From: Streptomyces sp. NBC_01142
GTDB taxonomy: Bacteria; Actinomycetota; Actinomycetes; Streptomycetales; Streptomycetaceae
NCBI RefSeq assembly: GCF_026341125.1
Contig: NZ_JAPEOR010000003.1
Span: forward strand, 682,001-746,000
DNA length: 64,000 bases
Direction of reading: 5' to 3'
Below the pieces are notes generated by a model. The model saw only the letters and a list, made by a program, of their open reading frames with translations. It searched no databases and was not told the DNA's origin. Each line of letters opens with the position of its first letter. Position 1 is the first letter of the stretch. A program made the position numbers and the translations under genes. This document shows, piece by piece, positions 16,224 to 25,880 of the stretch.

Positions 16224-17051
16224 ATGGACCTCAACACCATCACCGAAGTCATCCGGCGACCGTCCAATCGGCCTGGCGCGGACTGGCGCGAAGGTGACGC
16301 TTGGCTCGCAGGCGGAACGTGGCTGTTCTCCGCGGAGCAGCCACGTCTGAGCCGCCTGATCGACCTGACAGCGTTGCGTTGGGATCCCCTCGTCCCGAGC
16401 GACGCCGGCCTCGAAATCGGCGCAACGTGCACCATCCGCGACCTGTACGCCTTTGTGCTGCCGGATGATTGGATCGCGGGCACCCTTTTCGCGAAGAGCT
16501 GCGAGGCGTTCTTGTCCTCGTTCAAAGTCTGGAACTCGGCGACCGTCGGCGGAAATATCTGCATGTCTTTGCCTGCCGGCCCCATGGTCACACTGACGGT
16601 CGCACTCGAGGCCGAGTACGAGCTGTGGGCTCCTGACGGGTCCGTGCGCATCGTCGATGCCCTCGACTTCGTGACCGGCAACAATCGGAACATTCTCACT
16701 CCCGGGGAAATCCTGCGGCGCATCGACATTCCGGCGCATGCTCTGAGGAAACGCAGCGCGCACCGCCGCTTCACGCTCACCCGCCTCGGCCGTTCGACGG
16801 TATTCCTCATCGGTACTCAAACGCCTGGAACGAGCGACCTGCTGCTCACCGTCACAGCCGGCACTGCACTGCCTGTGCGCATCGCTTTCGACACCATGCC
16901 GGATGCCCGAACTCTGGAGCAGAGCATCGACGTTGTCCCCGCCGACGTCTGGTTGGCCGATCCCAATGGGACCCCCGGCCACCGTCGCCACCTGACAAGG
17001 CACTTCGCCGAAGAGATTCGTCGCGAACTCATGGCTGGGGGCCTGGCATGA
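16224..17051 (+). CDS. FAD-binding subunit of a xanthine-dehydrogenase-family molybdenum hydroxylase
   Basis: The 275-residue protein has the FAD-contact motif LAGGTWLFS (about residues 28-36) and the second motif SATVGGNICMSLPAGP (about 108-123). These define the CoxM/XdhB-type flavin subunit, which passes electrons from the iron-sulfur clusters to NAD+ or another acceptor. Its stop overlaps the next gene's ATG by 4 nt, indicating translational coupling. Length fits the family. Third codon positions are visibly less GC-rich than in neighbouring genes, suggesting acquisition from another lineage. Confidence 0.85.
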   Translation: MDLNTITEVIRRPSNRPGADWREGDAWLAGGTWLFSAEQPRLSRLIDLTALRWDPLVPSDAGLEIGATCTIRDLYAFVLPDDWIAGTLFAKSCEAFLSSFKVWNSATVGGNICMSLPAGPMVTLTVALEAEYELWAPDGSVRIVDALDFVTGNNRNILTPGEILRRIDIPAHALRKRSAHRRFTLTRLGRSTVFLIGTQTPGTSDLLLTVTAGTALPVRIAFDTMPDARTLEQSIDVVPADVWLADPNGTPGHRRHLTRHFAEEIRRELMAGGLA

Positions 17052-19765
17052 CATATCTCGTGAACGGCAGGAGCTTCGACGAAGAACCGGACCCCGGCCA
17101 GTGCCTGCGCACCTTCCTCCGCTCACTCGGCCACTATGGCGTCAAAAAGGGTTGCGACGCAGGCGATTGCGGTGCATGCACAGTGTGGCTGGACGGTAAT
17201 CCGGTACACAGCTGCATCACCCCCGCTTTCCGCGCGGACGGTCGCCAGGTGACGACGATCGAGGGTATTGGATCACCTGGCAACCTGCATCCGATGCAGC
17301 GACAGTTCCGCGACGCCCCGGGGTTCCAATGCGGTTTCTGCACCGCTGGGATGATCATGACGTCGGCAACGTTCACCGAGGCCCAGAAGGAGGACCTGCC
17401 GCGGGCGTTGAAGGGCAACCTCTGCCGCTGCACCGGCTATCGAGGGATCGAGGATGCCGTGAAGGGCGTCGTCGGCATAGAGACAGCCGCGCCAGGAAAG
17501 GCCGTCGGGACGAGCGTCAGTGCGCCGGCAGCCAACGACGTGGTAACCGGTCGCGCCGAGTTCACGATGGACACCCGCATCGAAGGCATGCTGCACCTCA
17601 AGGTGCTGCACTCGCCACACGCGCACGCCCGGATCGTCTCGATCGACAAGACCGCAGCACTCGCAGTTCCCGGCGTGCATCGGGTCTACACCTGGGAAGA
17701 TGTGCCGCGCAAGCGGTTCACTACGGCGATTCACACCGACCACCTTGTCGATCCGGACGACACCTTCATCCTCGACAACACAGTCCGCTTCGTCGGCCAA
17801 CGCGTCGTAGCGGTCCTGGCCGACACGGCCGGGGCGGCAGAAGAGGGCTGCCGAAGGGTCGTTGTCGAATACGAGGTAATGCCGGCAGTATTCGGCCCCG
17901 AAGAGGCAATGGCCGAGGGGGCGCCACAGCTGCACGGCGCGGACGTTCCATTCGTCCGCGATCCCGTCCGGAACATCCTGCTCGAGATCCATTCGCACAT
18001 CGGCGATGTCGATGCGGGGTTCGCCGAAGCCGACGTGATCCACGAAGGCACGTACTCCTCGCCACGAGTGCAGCACGCGCATCTCGAGACCCACGGCTCG
18101 ATTGCCTGGATGGAGAACGGTCGTCTGATCGTCCGCACCAGTTCGCAGTCGCCGTCGATCGCGAAGGTCAAACTCGCCTATCTGTTCGCGCTGCGCCCCG
18201 ACCAGCTCCGCGTGTTCTGCCAACGCGTTGGCGGCGGCTTCGGCGGCAAACAGGAAGTGATCTCGGAGGATCTGGTCGCACTCGCCACCCTGGACACCGG
18301 GCGGCCCGTCTGCTTCGAGTACACCCGCGAGGAGGAGTTCACCACGGCTTCGCCACGGCACCCGATGACGTTGACGGTCAAGCTCGGCGCGAAGGCAGAC
18401 GGAACGCTCACGGCGTTCCAGGTCCGCAATGTGTCGAACACGGGCGCCTATGGCAACCACGGCGGCGAAACGCTCTATGCAGGCGGTGCCGCCGTCATGA
18501 TCTACCGCTGCCCCAACAAGAAGTACGACGCGTTCTCCGTCTATACGAACACCGTTCCGAGCGGGGCGCTGCGCGGGTACGGCATGACGCAACCGGCGTT
18601 CGCCGTGGAATCGGCGATGCATGAACTGGCGCTCGCATTGCACATCGATCCGCTCGAACTGCGGCGACGCAATATCGTGCGACCGGGTGATCCGCTCGTC
18701 GCCACGCACGACGGCCCCGACGACGTGATGTTCACCGAGGACGGACTCGCGAAGTGCATCGATCTCGTGGATGAAGCCATGGCCCGCACAGCCGATGAGC
18801 CGTCCCCCGGCCCCGGGTGGCTCGTAGGGGCCGGCGTCGCGAGTTCATTGCACGAGACCGCGCCCCCAACCGAGCACATCTCCGAGGCCTGGGTCACGCT
18901 CGGCGACGACCTCATGTACGAGTTGGCCGTCGGAACAGTCGAATTCGGCGAGGGTACGTCGACCGCGCATGTCCAGATCGCGGCAAACCAGCTGGGCACG
19001 ACAACGTCGCGGATTCGCCTGGTGCAGTCCGACACCGACCGCACGGGATTCGACACCGGCGCCTTTGCGAGCGCAGGTCTCTTTGTGTCGGGGAACGCGG
19101 TACTTCGAGCGGCCAATGCTGTGCGTGATCGCATCCTGGAATTTGCTGCCGCTCACACGGGTGTCCATCTCGTGATGTGCTCGATGGATGACGAGAGTGT
19201 CGTCTGCGGCGACCAGCGCGTGTCGTTGGCCGAGCTCGTCGCATTGGCCCGAGCGCGCGGAATTCGATTCACCGCCGCCCGCAAGGCCTACGGCTCACCC
19301 CGGAGCGTCACCTCCAATACGCAGGGGTTCCGAATCGCCGTCCATCGGGTGACGGGTGAGATCCGTATCCTTTACAGCGTCCAGGCGACCGACGCTGCCG
19401 TAGTCATCAACCCCGCGCAAGTACGGGGACAGGTAGAAGGAGGTGTCGCCCAGGGAATCGGCTTCACGCTGACCGAGAATTACCACGTCGACGCGAACGG
19501 TGTCATGGTCAACCCGAACTTCCGCAACTACCGCATCCCCACCTACGCCGATACCCCCCGCACCGAAGTGCTCCTGGTGGACTCATCGGATTCCTTTGGG
19601 CCCATGCGGTCGAAGGGGATGGCGGAATGCTGTATCAACCCGGTGGCTCCCGCGTTGGCTAATGCGCTCCACGACGCCACGGGCGTCCGCTACCGCGGGC
19701 TGCCCCTGACTCCGGAACGAATCTACAGCCGGCTCAACGAGATCCAGTCGGTGTCGAAGGCCTGA
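17048..19765 (+). CDS. Molybdenum hydroxylase, fused 2Fe-2S and molybdopterin subunit
   Basis: The 905-residue protein starts with a plant-type 2Fe-2S domain (CDAGDCGACTVWLDG, about residues 37-51, with a further Cys near 58). A helical second 2Fe-2S domain follows (CGFCTAGM near 97, NLCRCTGYRG near 125). From about residue 160 it is a molybdopterin-binding hydroxylase with QRVGGGFGGKQE near 395 and the proton-accepting Glu in KGMAECCINP near 858. The FeS+Mo fusion and length resemble the aldehyde oxidoreductase (MOP) type, but here a separate FAD subunit is added. It hydroxylates an aldehyde or N-heterocycle using water; the substrate is unknown. Cofactor-maturation genes are absent from the window. 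Confidence 0.87.
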   Translation: MTYLVNGRSFDEEPDPGQCLRTFLRSLGHYGVKKGCDAGDCGACTVWLDGNPVHSCITPAFRADGRQVTTIEGIGSPGNLHPMQRQFRDAPGFQCGFCTAGMIMTSATFTEAQKEDLPRALKGNLCRCTGYRGIEDAVKGVVGIETAAPGKAVGTSVSAPAANDVVTGRAEFTMDTRIEGMLHLKVLHSPHAHARIVSIDKTAALAVPGVHRVYTWEDVPRKRFTTAIHTDHLVDPDDTFILDNTVRFVGQRVVAVLADTAGAAEEGCRRVVVEYEVMPAVFGPEEAMAEGAPQLHGADVPFVRDPVRNILLEIHSHIGDVDAGFAEADVIHEGTYSSPRVQHAHLETHGSIAWMENGRLIVRTSSQSPSIAKVKLAYLFALRPDQLRVFCQRVGGGFGGKQEVISEDLVALATLDTGRPVCFEYTREEEFTTASPRHPMTLTVKLGAKADGTLTAFQVRNVSNTGAYGNHGGETLYAGGAAVMIYRCPNKKYDAFSVYTNTVPSGALRGYGMTQPAFAVESAMHELALALHIDPLELRRRNIVRPGDPLVATHDGPDDVMFTEDGLAKCIDLVDEAMARTADEPSPGPGWLVGAGVASSLHETAPPTEHISEAWVTLGDDLMYELAVGTVEFGEGTSTAHVQIAANQLGTTTSRIRLVQSDTDRTGFDTGAFASAGLFVSGNAVLRAANAVRDRILEFAAAHTGVHLVMCSMDDESVVCGDQRVSLAELVALARARGIRFTAARKAYGSPRSVTSNTQGFRIAVHRVTGEIRILYSVQATDAAVVINPAQVRGQVEGGVAQGIGFTLTENYHVDANGVMVNPNFRNYRIPTYADTPRTEVLLVDSSDSFGPMRSKGMAECCINPVAPALANALHDATGVRYRGLPLTPERIYSRLNEIQSVSKA

Positions 19766-19769
19766 TCAG

Positions 19770-20741
19770 ATGAACACTGAAAAGCTCGAAGACGCCATGG
19801 CGACGGGAATCATCGGTCAGAAGGTTCTGCCCGGACTGGAGGGGGAGTTCCAAACGTGGCAGGAGGACGTCAACGCCGCTGCCGCCGACTACGCCGGGTA
19901 CCTCGGCACCGAGATCTCCCCGCCGACACCCCTGCAACCCGACTGGGTTATCGTATACCGATTCGACTCGATAGCCAATCTGCAAGCGTGGATCAACAGC
20001 GCAACCAGGCAGAGACTTCTCGATATTGGCAGCAAATATTTTGACGGACCCGCAACCCAGCAGGTTGTCAGCGGCGGCACGCAACCACCGGATCCGCTGG
20101 TGACCGTTGTGGTTTCCCACCGCGTCCACCCGAACCACGTCGACGACTTTCTCGATTGGCAGCGCCGCATGAGTCAGGAGGAGAGCAATTTCGAAGGCTT
20201 TCGCGGTACCGAGCTTTTCCGCCCGATCGAGGGACTTCAGGACGAATGGACCACGCTGTACCGATTCGACAACGCCGAGCACCTCGATGCCTGGCTGACG
20301 TCGACCAAGCGGCAGGAAGTCCTCGCTGAAGGCGAGAAGTTCAACGACTACAAACTGCGCACGATCGACAACTCGTTCGGCAGCTGGTTCGCCTTCGACG
20401 AGGACGGCAAGGAAGCGCCGCCGCCCTCGGAAACCAAAACGGCCATCGCGGTCTGGGTCGGCTTGTACCCGACCGTTGTGCTGCTGACGCTCGCCCTGTC
20501 GCCGCTGACGATGCCGCTCTGGTTCGGGCTGCTTGTGGGCAACCTGTTCTCGAGCTTCATCATGAGTTTCTTCACGATGCCCTACTACGTGAACCGGCTG
20601 CTCAAGCGATGGCTGCGGCCGTCACCGGACGTACCGGCGGCGAAGACCAACCTCGTCGGCCTCGGCATCGTCGCCGCGGTGACCGTGTTCTGGGGCGTTG
20701 TCTTCTACGTCGTGACGACCCAGATCTGGACGCTGCCCTGA
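19770..20741 (+). CDS. Membrane-anchored protein with two antibiotic-biosynthesis-monooxygenase (ABM) domains
   Basis: The 323-residue protein contains two homologous ferredoxin-like halves. The first has WQEDVNAAAADYAGYLGTE with WVIVYRFDSIANLQAW (about residues 30-75). The second has WQRRMSQEESNFEGFRGTE with WTTLYRFDNAEHLDAW (about 125-175). The C-terminus has hydrophobic segments at about 228-268 and 293-320, with positive residues (NRLLKRWLR) between them. It starts 4 nt after the molybdenum hydroxylase stop, so it belongs to the operon. ABM domains act as cofactor-free oxygenases, decarboxylases or heme-binding folds; the activity here is unknown. Confidence 0.78.
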   Translation: MNTEKLEDAMATGIIGQKVLPGLEGEFQTWQEDVNAAAADYAGYLGTEISPPTPLQPDWVIVYRFDSIANLQAWINSATRQRLLDIGSKYFDGPATQQVVSGGTQPPDPLVTVVVSHRVHPNHVDDFLDWQRRMSQEESNFEGFRGTELFRPIEGLQDEWTTLYRFDNAEHLDAWLTSTKRQEVLAEGEKFNDYKLRTIDNSFGSWFAFDEDGKEAPPPSETKTAIAVWVGLYPTVVLLTLALSPLTMPLWFGLLVGNLFSSFIMSFFTMPYYVNRLLKRWLRPSPDVPAAKTNLVGLGIVAAVTVFWGVVFYVVTTQIWTLP

Positions 20742-20981
20742 CCCAGCGACCCCCGAGCGCTGTCGGTCAGGCGGGTCGGGCTGTTTCGAGGCCGTCGTGC
20801 GGGGACACGGCGCGTGACGTCGAGCTCGCCGAGGTGCTGCCGGGTTTCGGTGTCGCCATGCAGGCTCGTACGTTGATGGCAACAAGACTCGTGAACCAAG
20901 ATGCAAGGCTTCCGGATACAGGTGGCAAAACTGCTGGCCACAGGGCCGAGCAGGTGACACAACTGAAACGGTGAGGCACAC

Positions 20982-21926
20982 ATGAGCGAAGCCGTCGGCT
21001 CGACCGAAGCCGACCCGGCGCTGTTCGGACCCGACTCCGTCACCTGGCAGATGCACGGCGACCCGATGATGTGGGTCGCCGGGGTGCGCGCCCTCTACCT
21101 CCAGGCGCTGCACCCCCGCGCCGTCCGCGGAGTCATACAGAACAGCGACTTCCGCAAGGACGCCTGGGGCCGGCTGCTGCGCACCGCGGACTTCGTCGGC
21201 ACCATCAGCTACGGCACCACCGCGGCCGCCGAGGGGGCGGGCGCCCGCGTTCGCCGCCTCCACGCGCGCCTCAAGGCCACCGACCCCGGCTCGGGGGAGC
21301 GCTACGGCGTCGACGAGCCCGAGCTGCTGCTGTGGGTGCACTGCGCCGAGGTCGACTCGTATCTGCACGTCGCACGCCGCTCCGGCTTCCCGCTCAGCGA
21401 TGCCCAGGCAGACCGTTACCTCGACGAGCAACGCGAGGGCGCACGCCTGGTCGGCCTGGACCCGGCCGACGTGCCCGCCTCCACCGCACAGCTCACCGCG
21501 TACTTCGAAAGGATCCGCCCCGAGCTCGCCGCAGGACCCGAGGCGCGCGATGTCGACGACTTCCTGCAGCGGCCTCCGGTCAACACGCTGCTCGTCCCGG
21601 CGCGCGAACTGCTGTGGCGGCGCGTGGCGGCACTCGCGTACAACGCGCTGCCCCCGTACGCCCACGAGCTGTACGGCAGACCCGCCCCCACCGCGGAGCG
21701 CGTCACGCATCAGCTCATCGCCACAGGCAACCTGCTTCGCTGTATTCCCTCCCGTCTCCGCTGGCAGCTGCCGCCAGGTCACATCTTGAAAGCGATGGCG
21801 CGACTCGGGCCCGCCACGCGCCCGGCCCCGTACAAACTGCGCAGACAGGAGGCCATACTGGACGGGCCGGGGAGGGCGCAGCGAAGCGACGGGGGCGACA
21901 GCACGCGATGGCGGAATCCAGGCTGA
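20982..21926 (+). CDS. MpaB-family oxygenase (DUF2236, latex-clearing-protein-like)
   Basis: The 314-residue protein shows the DUF2236 pattern: DPMMWVAGVRALYLQALHPR near residues 27-46, GRLLRTADFVGTISYGT near 60-76, and a conserved histidine in LLLWVHCAEVDSYL near 113. The histidines are candidate heme ligands, as in rubber oxygenase Lcp and MpaB. There is no signal or clear membrane segment. Its last 19 nt overlap the start of the kinase-TPR gene, so the two are translationally linked. The ATG at 20982 has GTGAGG 5 nt upstream. Confidence 0.82.
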   Translation: MSEAVGSTEADPALFGPDSVTWQMHGDPMMWVAGVRALYLQALHPRAVRGVIQNSDFRKDAWGRLLRTADFVGTISYGTTAAAEGAGARVRRLHARLKATDPGSGERYGVDEPELLLWVHCAEVDSYLHVARRSGFPLSDAQADRYLDEQREGARLVGLDPADVPASTAQLTAYFERIRPELAAGPEARDVDDFLQRPPVNTLLVPARELLWRRVAALAYNALPPYAHELYGRPAPTAERVTHQLIATGNLLRCIPSRLRWQLPPGHILKAMARLGPATRPAPYKLRRQEAILDGPGRAQRSDGGDSTRWRNPG

Positions 21927-24148
21927 TTCAAGGCCGCTACCGGCTGCTCGAACTCATCGGGCGCGGGGGCATGGGCGAGGTGTGGGGGGCTCGTGACGAG
22001 TCGCTCGGACGGCGCGTCGCGGTCAAGTGCCTCAAGCCGATGGGGCCTCAGCACGACCAGTCCTTCACCCGGGTGCTGAGGGAACGCTTTCGTCGTGAGG
22101 CGCGGGTGGCTGCCGCACTCCAGCACCGCGGGGTGACCGTCGTCCATGACTTCGGCGAGTACGAGGGAGTGCTCTATCTGGTCATGGAGCTGCTGGAGGG
22201 CCGTAATCTCAGCCAGCTGCTGGAGGAGAACAAACAGCATCCGCTGCCCGTGCCCGATGTTGTCGACATCGCCGAGCAGGTCGCCGACGCTCTCGCGTAC
22301 ACCCATGAACAGGGCATCGTCCACCGGGACCTGAAGCCCGCCAACATCATGCGGCTCACCGACGGCGCGGTGAAGATCTGCGACTTCGGCATCGCCCGCC
22401 TCGGCGAGGACATCGGCTTCACCAGCCGGCTCACCGGCACCGGCATCGCCATGGGCACCCCGCACTACATGTCGCCCGAGCAGATCAGCGGCGGCCATGT
22501 CGACCACCGCAGCGACCTGTACTCCCTGGGCTGTGTGCTGTACGAGATCGCCACCGGCGTCCCGCCCTTCGACCTCGACGACGCCTGGGCCGTACTCGTC
22601 GGGCACCGCGACACCCCGCCGGAGCCGCTCCGCACCCATCGGGCCGACATACCCGAGTTCTTCGAGCGGATCGTCCTCGACCTGCTCGCCAAGACCCCCG
22701 AGGGACGGCCCGCCGACGCCAAGGAGCTCCGCCGCCGGATCGGCTCCGCCGTGCGCACCGGCCCGGCGCACCACGCTGTTGTGCCCGCGCCCCGGCCGGG
22801 GCAGCCCTCTTCCCACGAGCGGCGGCTGCCCTCCTGGACCCGCGGCATGACCACCGGCCAGAAGGCCACCGGCACCTCGCTCCTGCGGTCCGCCCTGCCC
22901 GACCACACCGCCGGTCTGACCGGCGAGTGGACCACCCCCACCGGTCTGCGCGGCGACTACGCAGTACCGCCCCCGGCCAGACCCGAGCGTGCGACCCCGC
23001 CGCCCGAGCTGCTCGCCGTTCTCGCCAGCCGGCACAACGCGGGCCTCAGCCTCGGCCGCCTCGGCCGCTGGGAGGAGGCGGGCGAGGTGCACCGCGCCGT
23101 TGTCGTCGAGCGCGAGCACACCCTGGGACCCGACCACCCCGACACCCTGGCCAGCCGCTACGAGGTCGGTTTCACGCTGAGCCGGACGGGGCGCGCCGCG
23201 GACGCGCTGCGGGAGTTCGGACGGGTCGCCGACGGGCGCGAGCGGACCATGGGCGCCGACCACCCCGAGACACTCGCGGCCCGCCAGGAGATGGCGTACG
23301 TACTGGGCCAGTTGGGGCGGCACTTCGAGGCCCACCGGGTGTATGCGGCGGTCCTCGAATCCCGCGAGCGCACCATGGGACACAACCACCCCGACACGCT
23401 GCGTTGCCGGCACAATCTCGCCTACAACCTCAGCAGGCTGGGACGGCTCGAGGACTCGTACCGCATGGCGTACGACGTGGCGGCCGCGCGTGCCAGAGTG
23501 CTCGGCGCGGGCCACCCCGACACCCTGGTCACCCGGTACGAGGTCGCGTACGCGCTCGGCCAGCTGGGCCGCTGGACCGAGGCGCTGCAGACCTACCGGG
23601 AGGTCGCCACCGCACGCGCCCAGGTGCTGGGCTCCGACCACCCCGACACCCTCGCCGCCCGCTACGAGGTCGGCATCAGCCTCGGGCGGCTCGGCCGCAG
23701 CGCGGAGGCCCTGGAGCTCTACCGCGGCCTCGTCGACGACCGCACCCGCGTCCACGGCCCCGCCGACCCCGAGACGCTGCGTGCCCGCCACGGTCTCGGC
23801 GTGAACCTCGGCCGGCTCGCCCGCTGGGAGGAGGCCCTCGCCGAGTCGCGTGACGTGTGCGCGTTGCGCGAGCGGATGCTGGGCCCGCAGCACCCCGACA
23901 CTCTTGTCAGCCGCCGAGAGGTCGCCGTGGGCCTGGGCTGGCTGGGCCGCTGGGCCGATGCCCTGGCCGTTTACGGGCAGGTCGCCGAGGCGCGGGAGCG
24001 CGTCCTGGGTGTCGATCACTCCGACGCGCTGGCCAGCCGCAACGACGAGGCGCACTGTCTGGAGCAGCTCGGCCGCCACGCCGAGGCCGTGGAGCTGTAC
24101 CGGCGGGTGGCGGCCCTGCGCCAGCAGCGCGGTGCACGCAGCCCCTGA
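21908..24148 (+). CDS. Ser/Thr protein kinase with C-terminal TPR array
   Basis: The 746-residue protein has an N-terminal Hanks-type kinase domain (about residues 8-275): glycine loop GRGGMGEVWGARD, catalytic lysine in VAVKCL (about 39), IVHRDLKPANI (Asp about 142), DFGIAR and GTPHYMSPEQ. No membrane segment follows. A linker of about 100 residues leads to about nine 42-residue TPR repeats (about 375-740), each with the signature GxDHPDTLxxRYE followed by LGRLGRWxEAL. Such kinase-TPR proteins are cytosolic in actinomycetes, and the array probably recruits substrates. The start overlaps the MpaB gene by 19 nt. The next gene, an FAD oxidoreductase, begins 79 nt after its stop. Confidence 0.9.
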   Translation: MAESRLIQGRYRLLELIGRGGMGEVWGARDESLGRRVAVKCLKPMGPQHDQSFTRVLRERFRREARVAAALQHRGVTVVHDFGEYEGVLYLVMELLEGRNLSQLLEENKQHPLPVPDVVDIAEQVADALAYTHEQGIVHRDLKPANIMRLTDGAVKICDFGIARLGEDIGFTSRLTGTGIAMGTPHYMSPEQISGGHVDHRSDLYSLGCVLYEIATGVPPFDLDDAWAVLVGHRDTPPEPLRTHRADIPEFFERIVLDLLAKTPEGRPADAKELRRRIGSAVRTGPAHHAVVPAPRPGQPSSHERRLPSWTRGMTTGQKATGTSLLRSALPDHTAGLTGEWTTPTGLRGDYAVPPPARPERATPPPELLAVLASRHNAGLSLGRLGRWEEAGEVHRAVVVEREHTLGPDHPDTLASRYEVGFTLSRTGRAADALREFGRVADGRERTMGADHPETLAARQEMAYVLGQLGRHFEAHRVYAAVLESRERTMGHNHPDTLRCRHNLAYNLSRLGRLEDSYRMAYDVAAARARVLGAGHPDTLVTRYEVAYALGQLGRWTEALQTYREVATARAQVLGSDHPDTLAARYEVGISLGRLGRSAEALELYRGLVDDRTRVHGPADPETLRARHGLGVNLGRLARWEEALAESRDVCALRERMLGPQHPDTLVSRREVAVGLGWLGRWADALAVYGQVAEARERVLGVDHSDALASRNDEAHCLEQLGRHAEAVELYRRVAALRQQRGARSP

Positions 24149-24227
24149 ATGCCCGGCCGAGCGGGTGCCGGCCGCTGATGGCCGCCCGTCCCTGGCCCGC
24201 GGTGATCGTGGCGTGTTACCAAGGGCC

Positions 24228-25769
24228 ATGCCCACACGTGACGCTTATGACGCAGTGATCGTGGGCGGCGGTCACAACGGACTGGTCGCCGCCGCCTATC
24301 TCGCCCGTGCCGGACGTTCCGTCCTCGTTCTGGAGCGCAGCGCAAGCACCGGGGGAGCGGCCGTCTCCACCCGCCCCTTCGCCGGGGTCGACGCCCGCCT
24401 CTCCCGCTACTCCTACCTCGTGTCGCTGCTGCCGGACAAGATCGTGCGCGATCTGGGGCTGAACTTCGCGGTACGCAAACGCACCGTCTCCTCCTACACC
24501 CCCAAGGGCCGCGGCGGCCTGCTCGTGGGCGGGGACCGTACCCGGGAGTCCTTCGCCGAGATCACCGGCGGCGAGAGCGAGTACGCGGCCTGGCAGGACT
24601 TCTACGGGATGACCGGCCAGGTCGCCGAGCGGGTCTTCCCGACGCTCACCGAGCCGCTGCCCGCACGTGAGGCGCTGCGTGCGCGTATCGGCGACGAGAC
24701 GGCGTGGCGGATGCTCTTCGAAGAGCCCATCGGCGAGGCGATCGAGAAACGGTTCGCCGACGATCTCGTACGGGGTGTGGTGCTGACCGACGCCGTGATC
24801 GGCACCTTCGCCGACGCCCACGATTCCTCCCTGGTGCAGAACCGCTGCTTCCTGTACCACGTGATCGGCGGCGGGACGGGGGACTGGGACGTGCCGGTGG
24901 GCGGCATGGGCGCGCTGACCGATGCGCTGGCGGGCGCGGCACGGGCGGCGGGCGCCGAGATCGCGGTACTGCACGAGGCGACCCGCATCGAGACCGACGG
25001 CGAACGGGCCGAGGTGTCCTTCCGCTCGCACGGCGCGGAGGGCACGGAGGGCGCGGTCGCGGCCCGCCGTGTCCTGGTGAACGCATCGCCGAGGGAACTG
25101 GCCGCACTGCTCGGTGAGGAGCCGCCCGCCCCCGCCGAAGGCGCCCAGCTCAAGGTCAACATGCTGCTGCGCCGGCTGCCGAGGCTGCGCGACCACTCCG
25201 TCGATCCGCGCGACGCGTTCGCGGGGACCTTCCATGTGTCGGAGGGGTACGGACAGTTGGCCACCGCGTACCGGGAGGCCGCCGACGGCCGGCTGCCGAG
25301 CGCGCCGCCGTCCGAGATCTACTGCCACTCGCTGACGGACCCCTCGATCCTCGGCCCGGAGCTGGTGGCGCAGGGCTACCAGACACTGACCCTGTTCGGG
25401 CTGCACACCCCGGCCCGGCTCTTCGCCGCCGACAACGACCGGGCGCGCGCCGAACTGCTGGCAGCCACCCTCGCCGAACTCGACGCCCATCTGGAGGAGC
25501 CGATCTCCGACTGTCTCGCGCTCGACGAGAACGGCGAGCCGTGCATCGAGGCGAAGACGCCGCTCGACCTGGAGCGCGAACTGCGGCTGCCCGGCGGCCA
25601 TATCTTCCACCGCGATCTCGCCTTCCCCCATGCCACCGAGTCCACCGGGCGCTGGGGCGTCGAGACGGCGCACGCCAATGTGCTGCTCTGCGGGGCGGGA
25701 GCCGTCCGCGGCGGCGGGGTCAGCGGTGTACCCGGCCACAACGCCGCGATGGCAGCGCTGGGCCGGTGA
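24228..25769 (+). CDS. FAD-dependent oxidoreductase, phytoene-desaturase-like
   Basis: The 513-residue protein begins with a Rossmann FAD-binding fold (AVIVGGGHNGLVAAAYLARA, about residues 9-28, and VLVLERSASTGGAA). A C-terminal GRWGVETAHANVLLCGAGAV, then GGGVSGVPGHNAAMAAL, completes the FAD site. This is the NAD(P)/FAD-dependent amine-oxidase/CrtI-like family. There is no carotenoid pathway gene nearby, so a carotenoid role is not implied. It follows the oxygenase and kinase-TPR genes on the same strand with a short gap and may be part of the same transcript. Substrate unknown. Confidence 0.83.
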   Translation: MPTRDAYDAVIVGGGHNGLVAAAYLARAGRSVLVLERSASTGGAAVSTRPFAGVDARLSRYSYLVSLLPDKIVRDLGLNFAVRKRTVSSYTPKGRGGLLVGGDRTRESFAEITGGESEYAAWQDFYGMTGQVAERVFPTLTEPLPAREALRARIGDETAWRMLFEEPIGEAIEKRFADDLVRGVVLTDAVIGTFADAHDSSLVQNRCFLYHVIGGGTGDWDVPVGGMGALTDALAGAARAAGAEIAVLHEATRIETDGERAEVSFRSHGAEGTEGAVAARRVLVNASPRELAALLGEEPPAPAEGAQLKVNMLLRRLPRLRDHSVDPRDAFAGTFHVSEGYGQLATAYREAADGRLPSAPPSEIYCHSLTDPSILGPELVAQGYQTLTLFGLHTPARLFAADNDRARAELLAATLAELDAHLEEPISDCLALDENGEPCIEAKTPLDLERELRLPGGHIFHRDLAFPHATESTGRWGVETAHANVLLCGAGAVRGGGVSGVPGHNAAMAALGR

Positions 25770-25880
25770 GAACACGTCGGAGATGCCTGGGCCGCTGACA
25801 CCTTGGCCGATGACGTCTTCACCGGTGACACGCCACTCAGTGACACGCCACTCAGTGGCACGCCGGTCAGCGACACCTCG

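Noticed and set aside
21779..24235. Minus-strand 818-codon frame opposite the kinase-TPR gene
   Set aside because: It mirrors the repetitive TPR DNA; no domain and no upstream signal.
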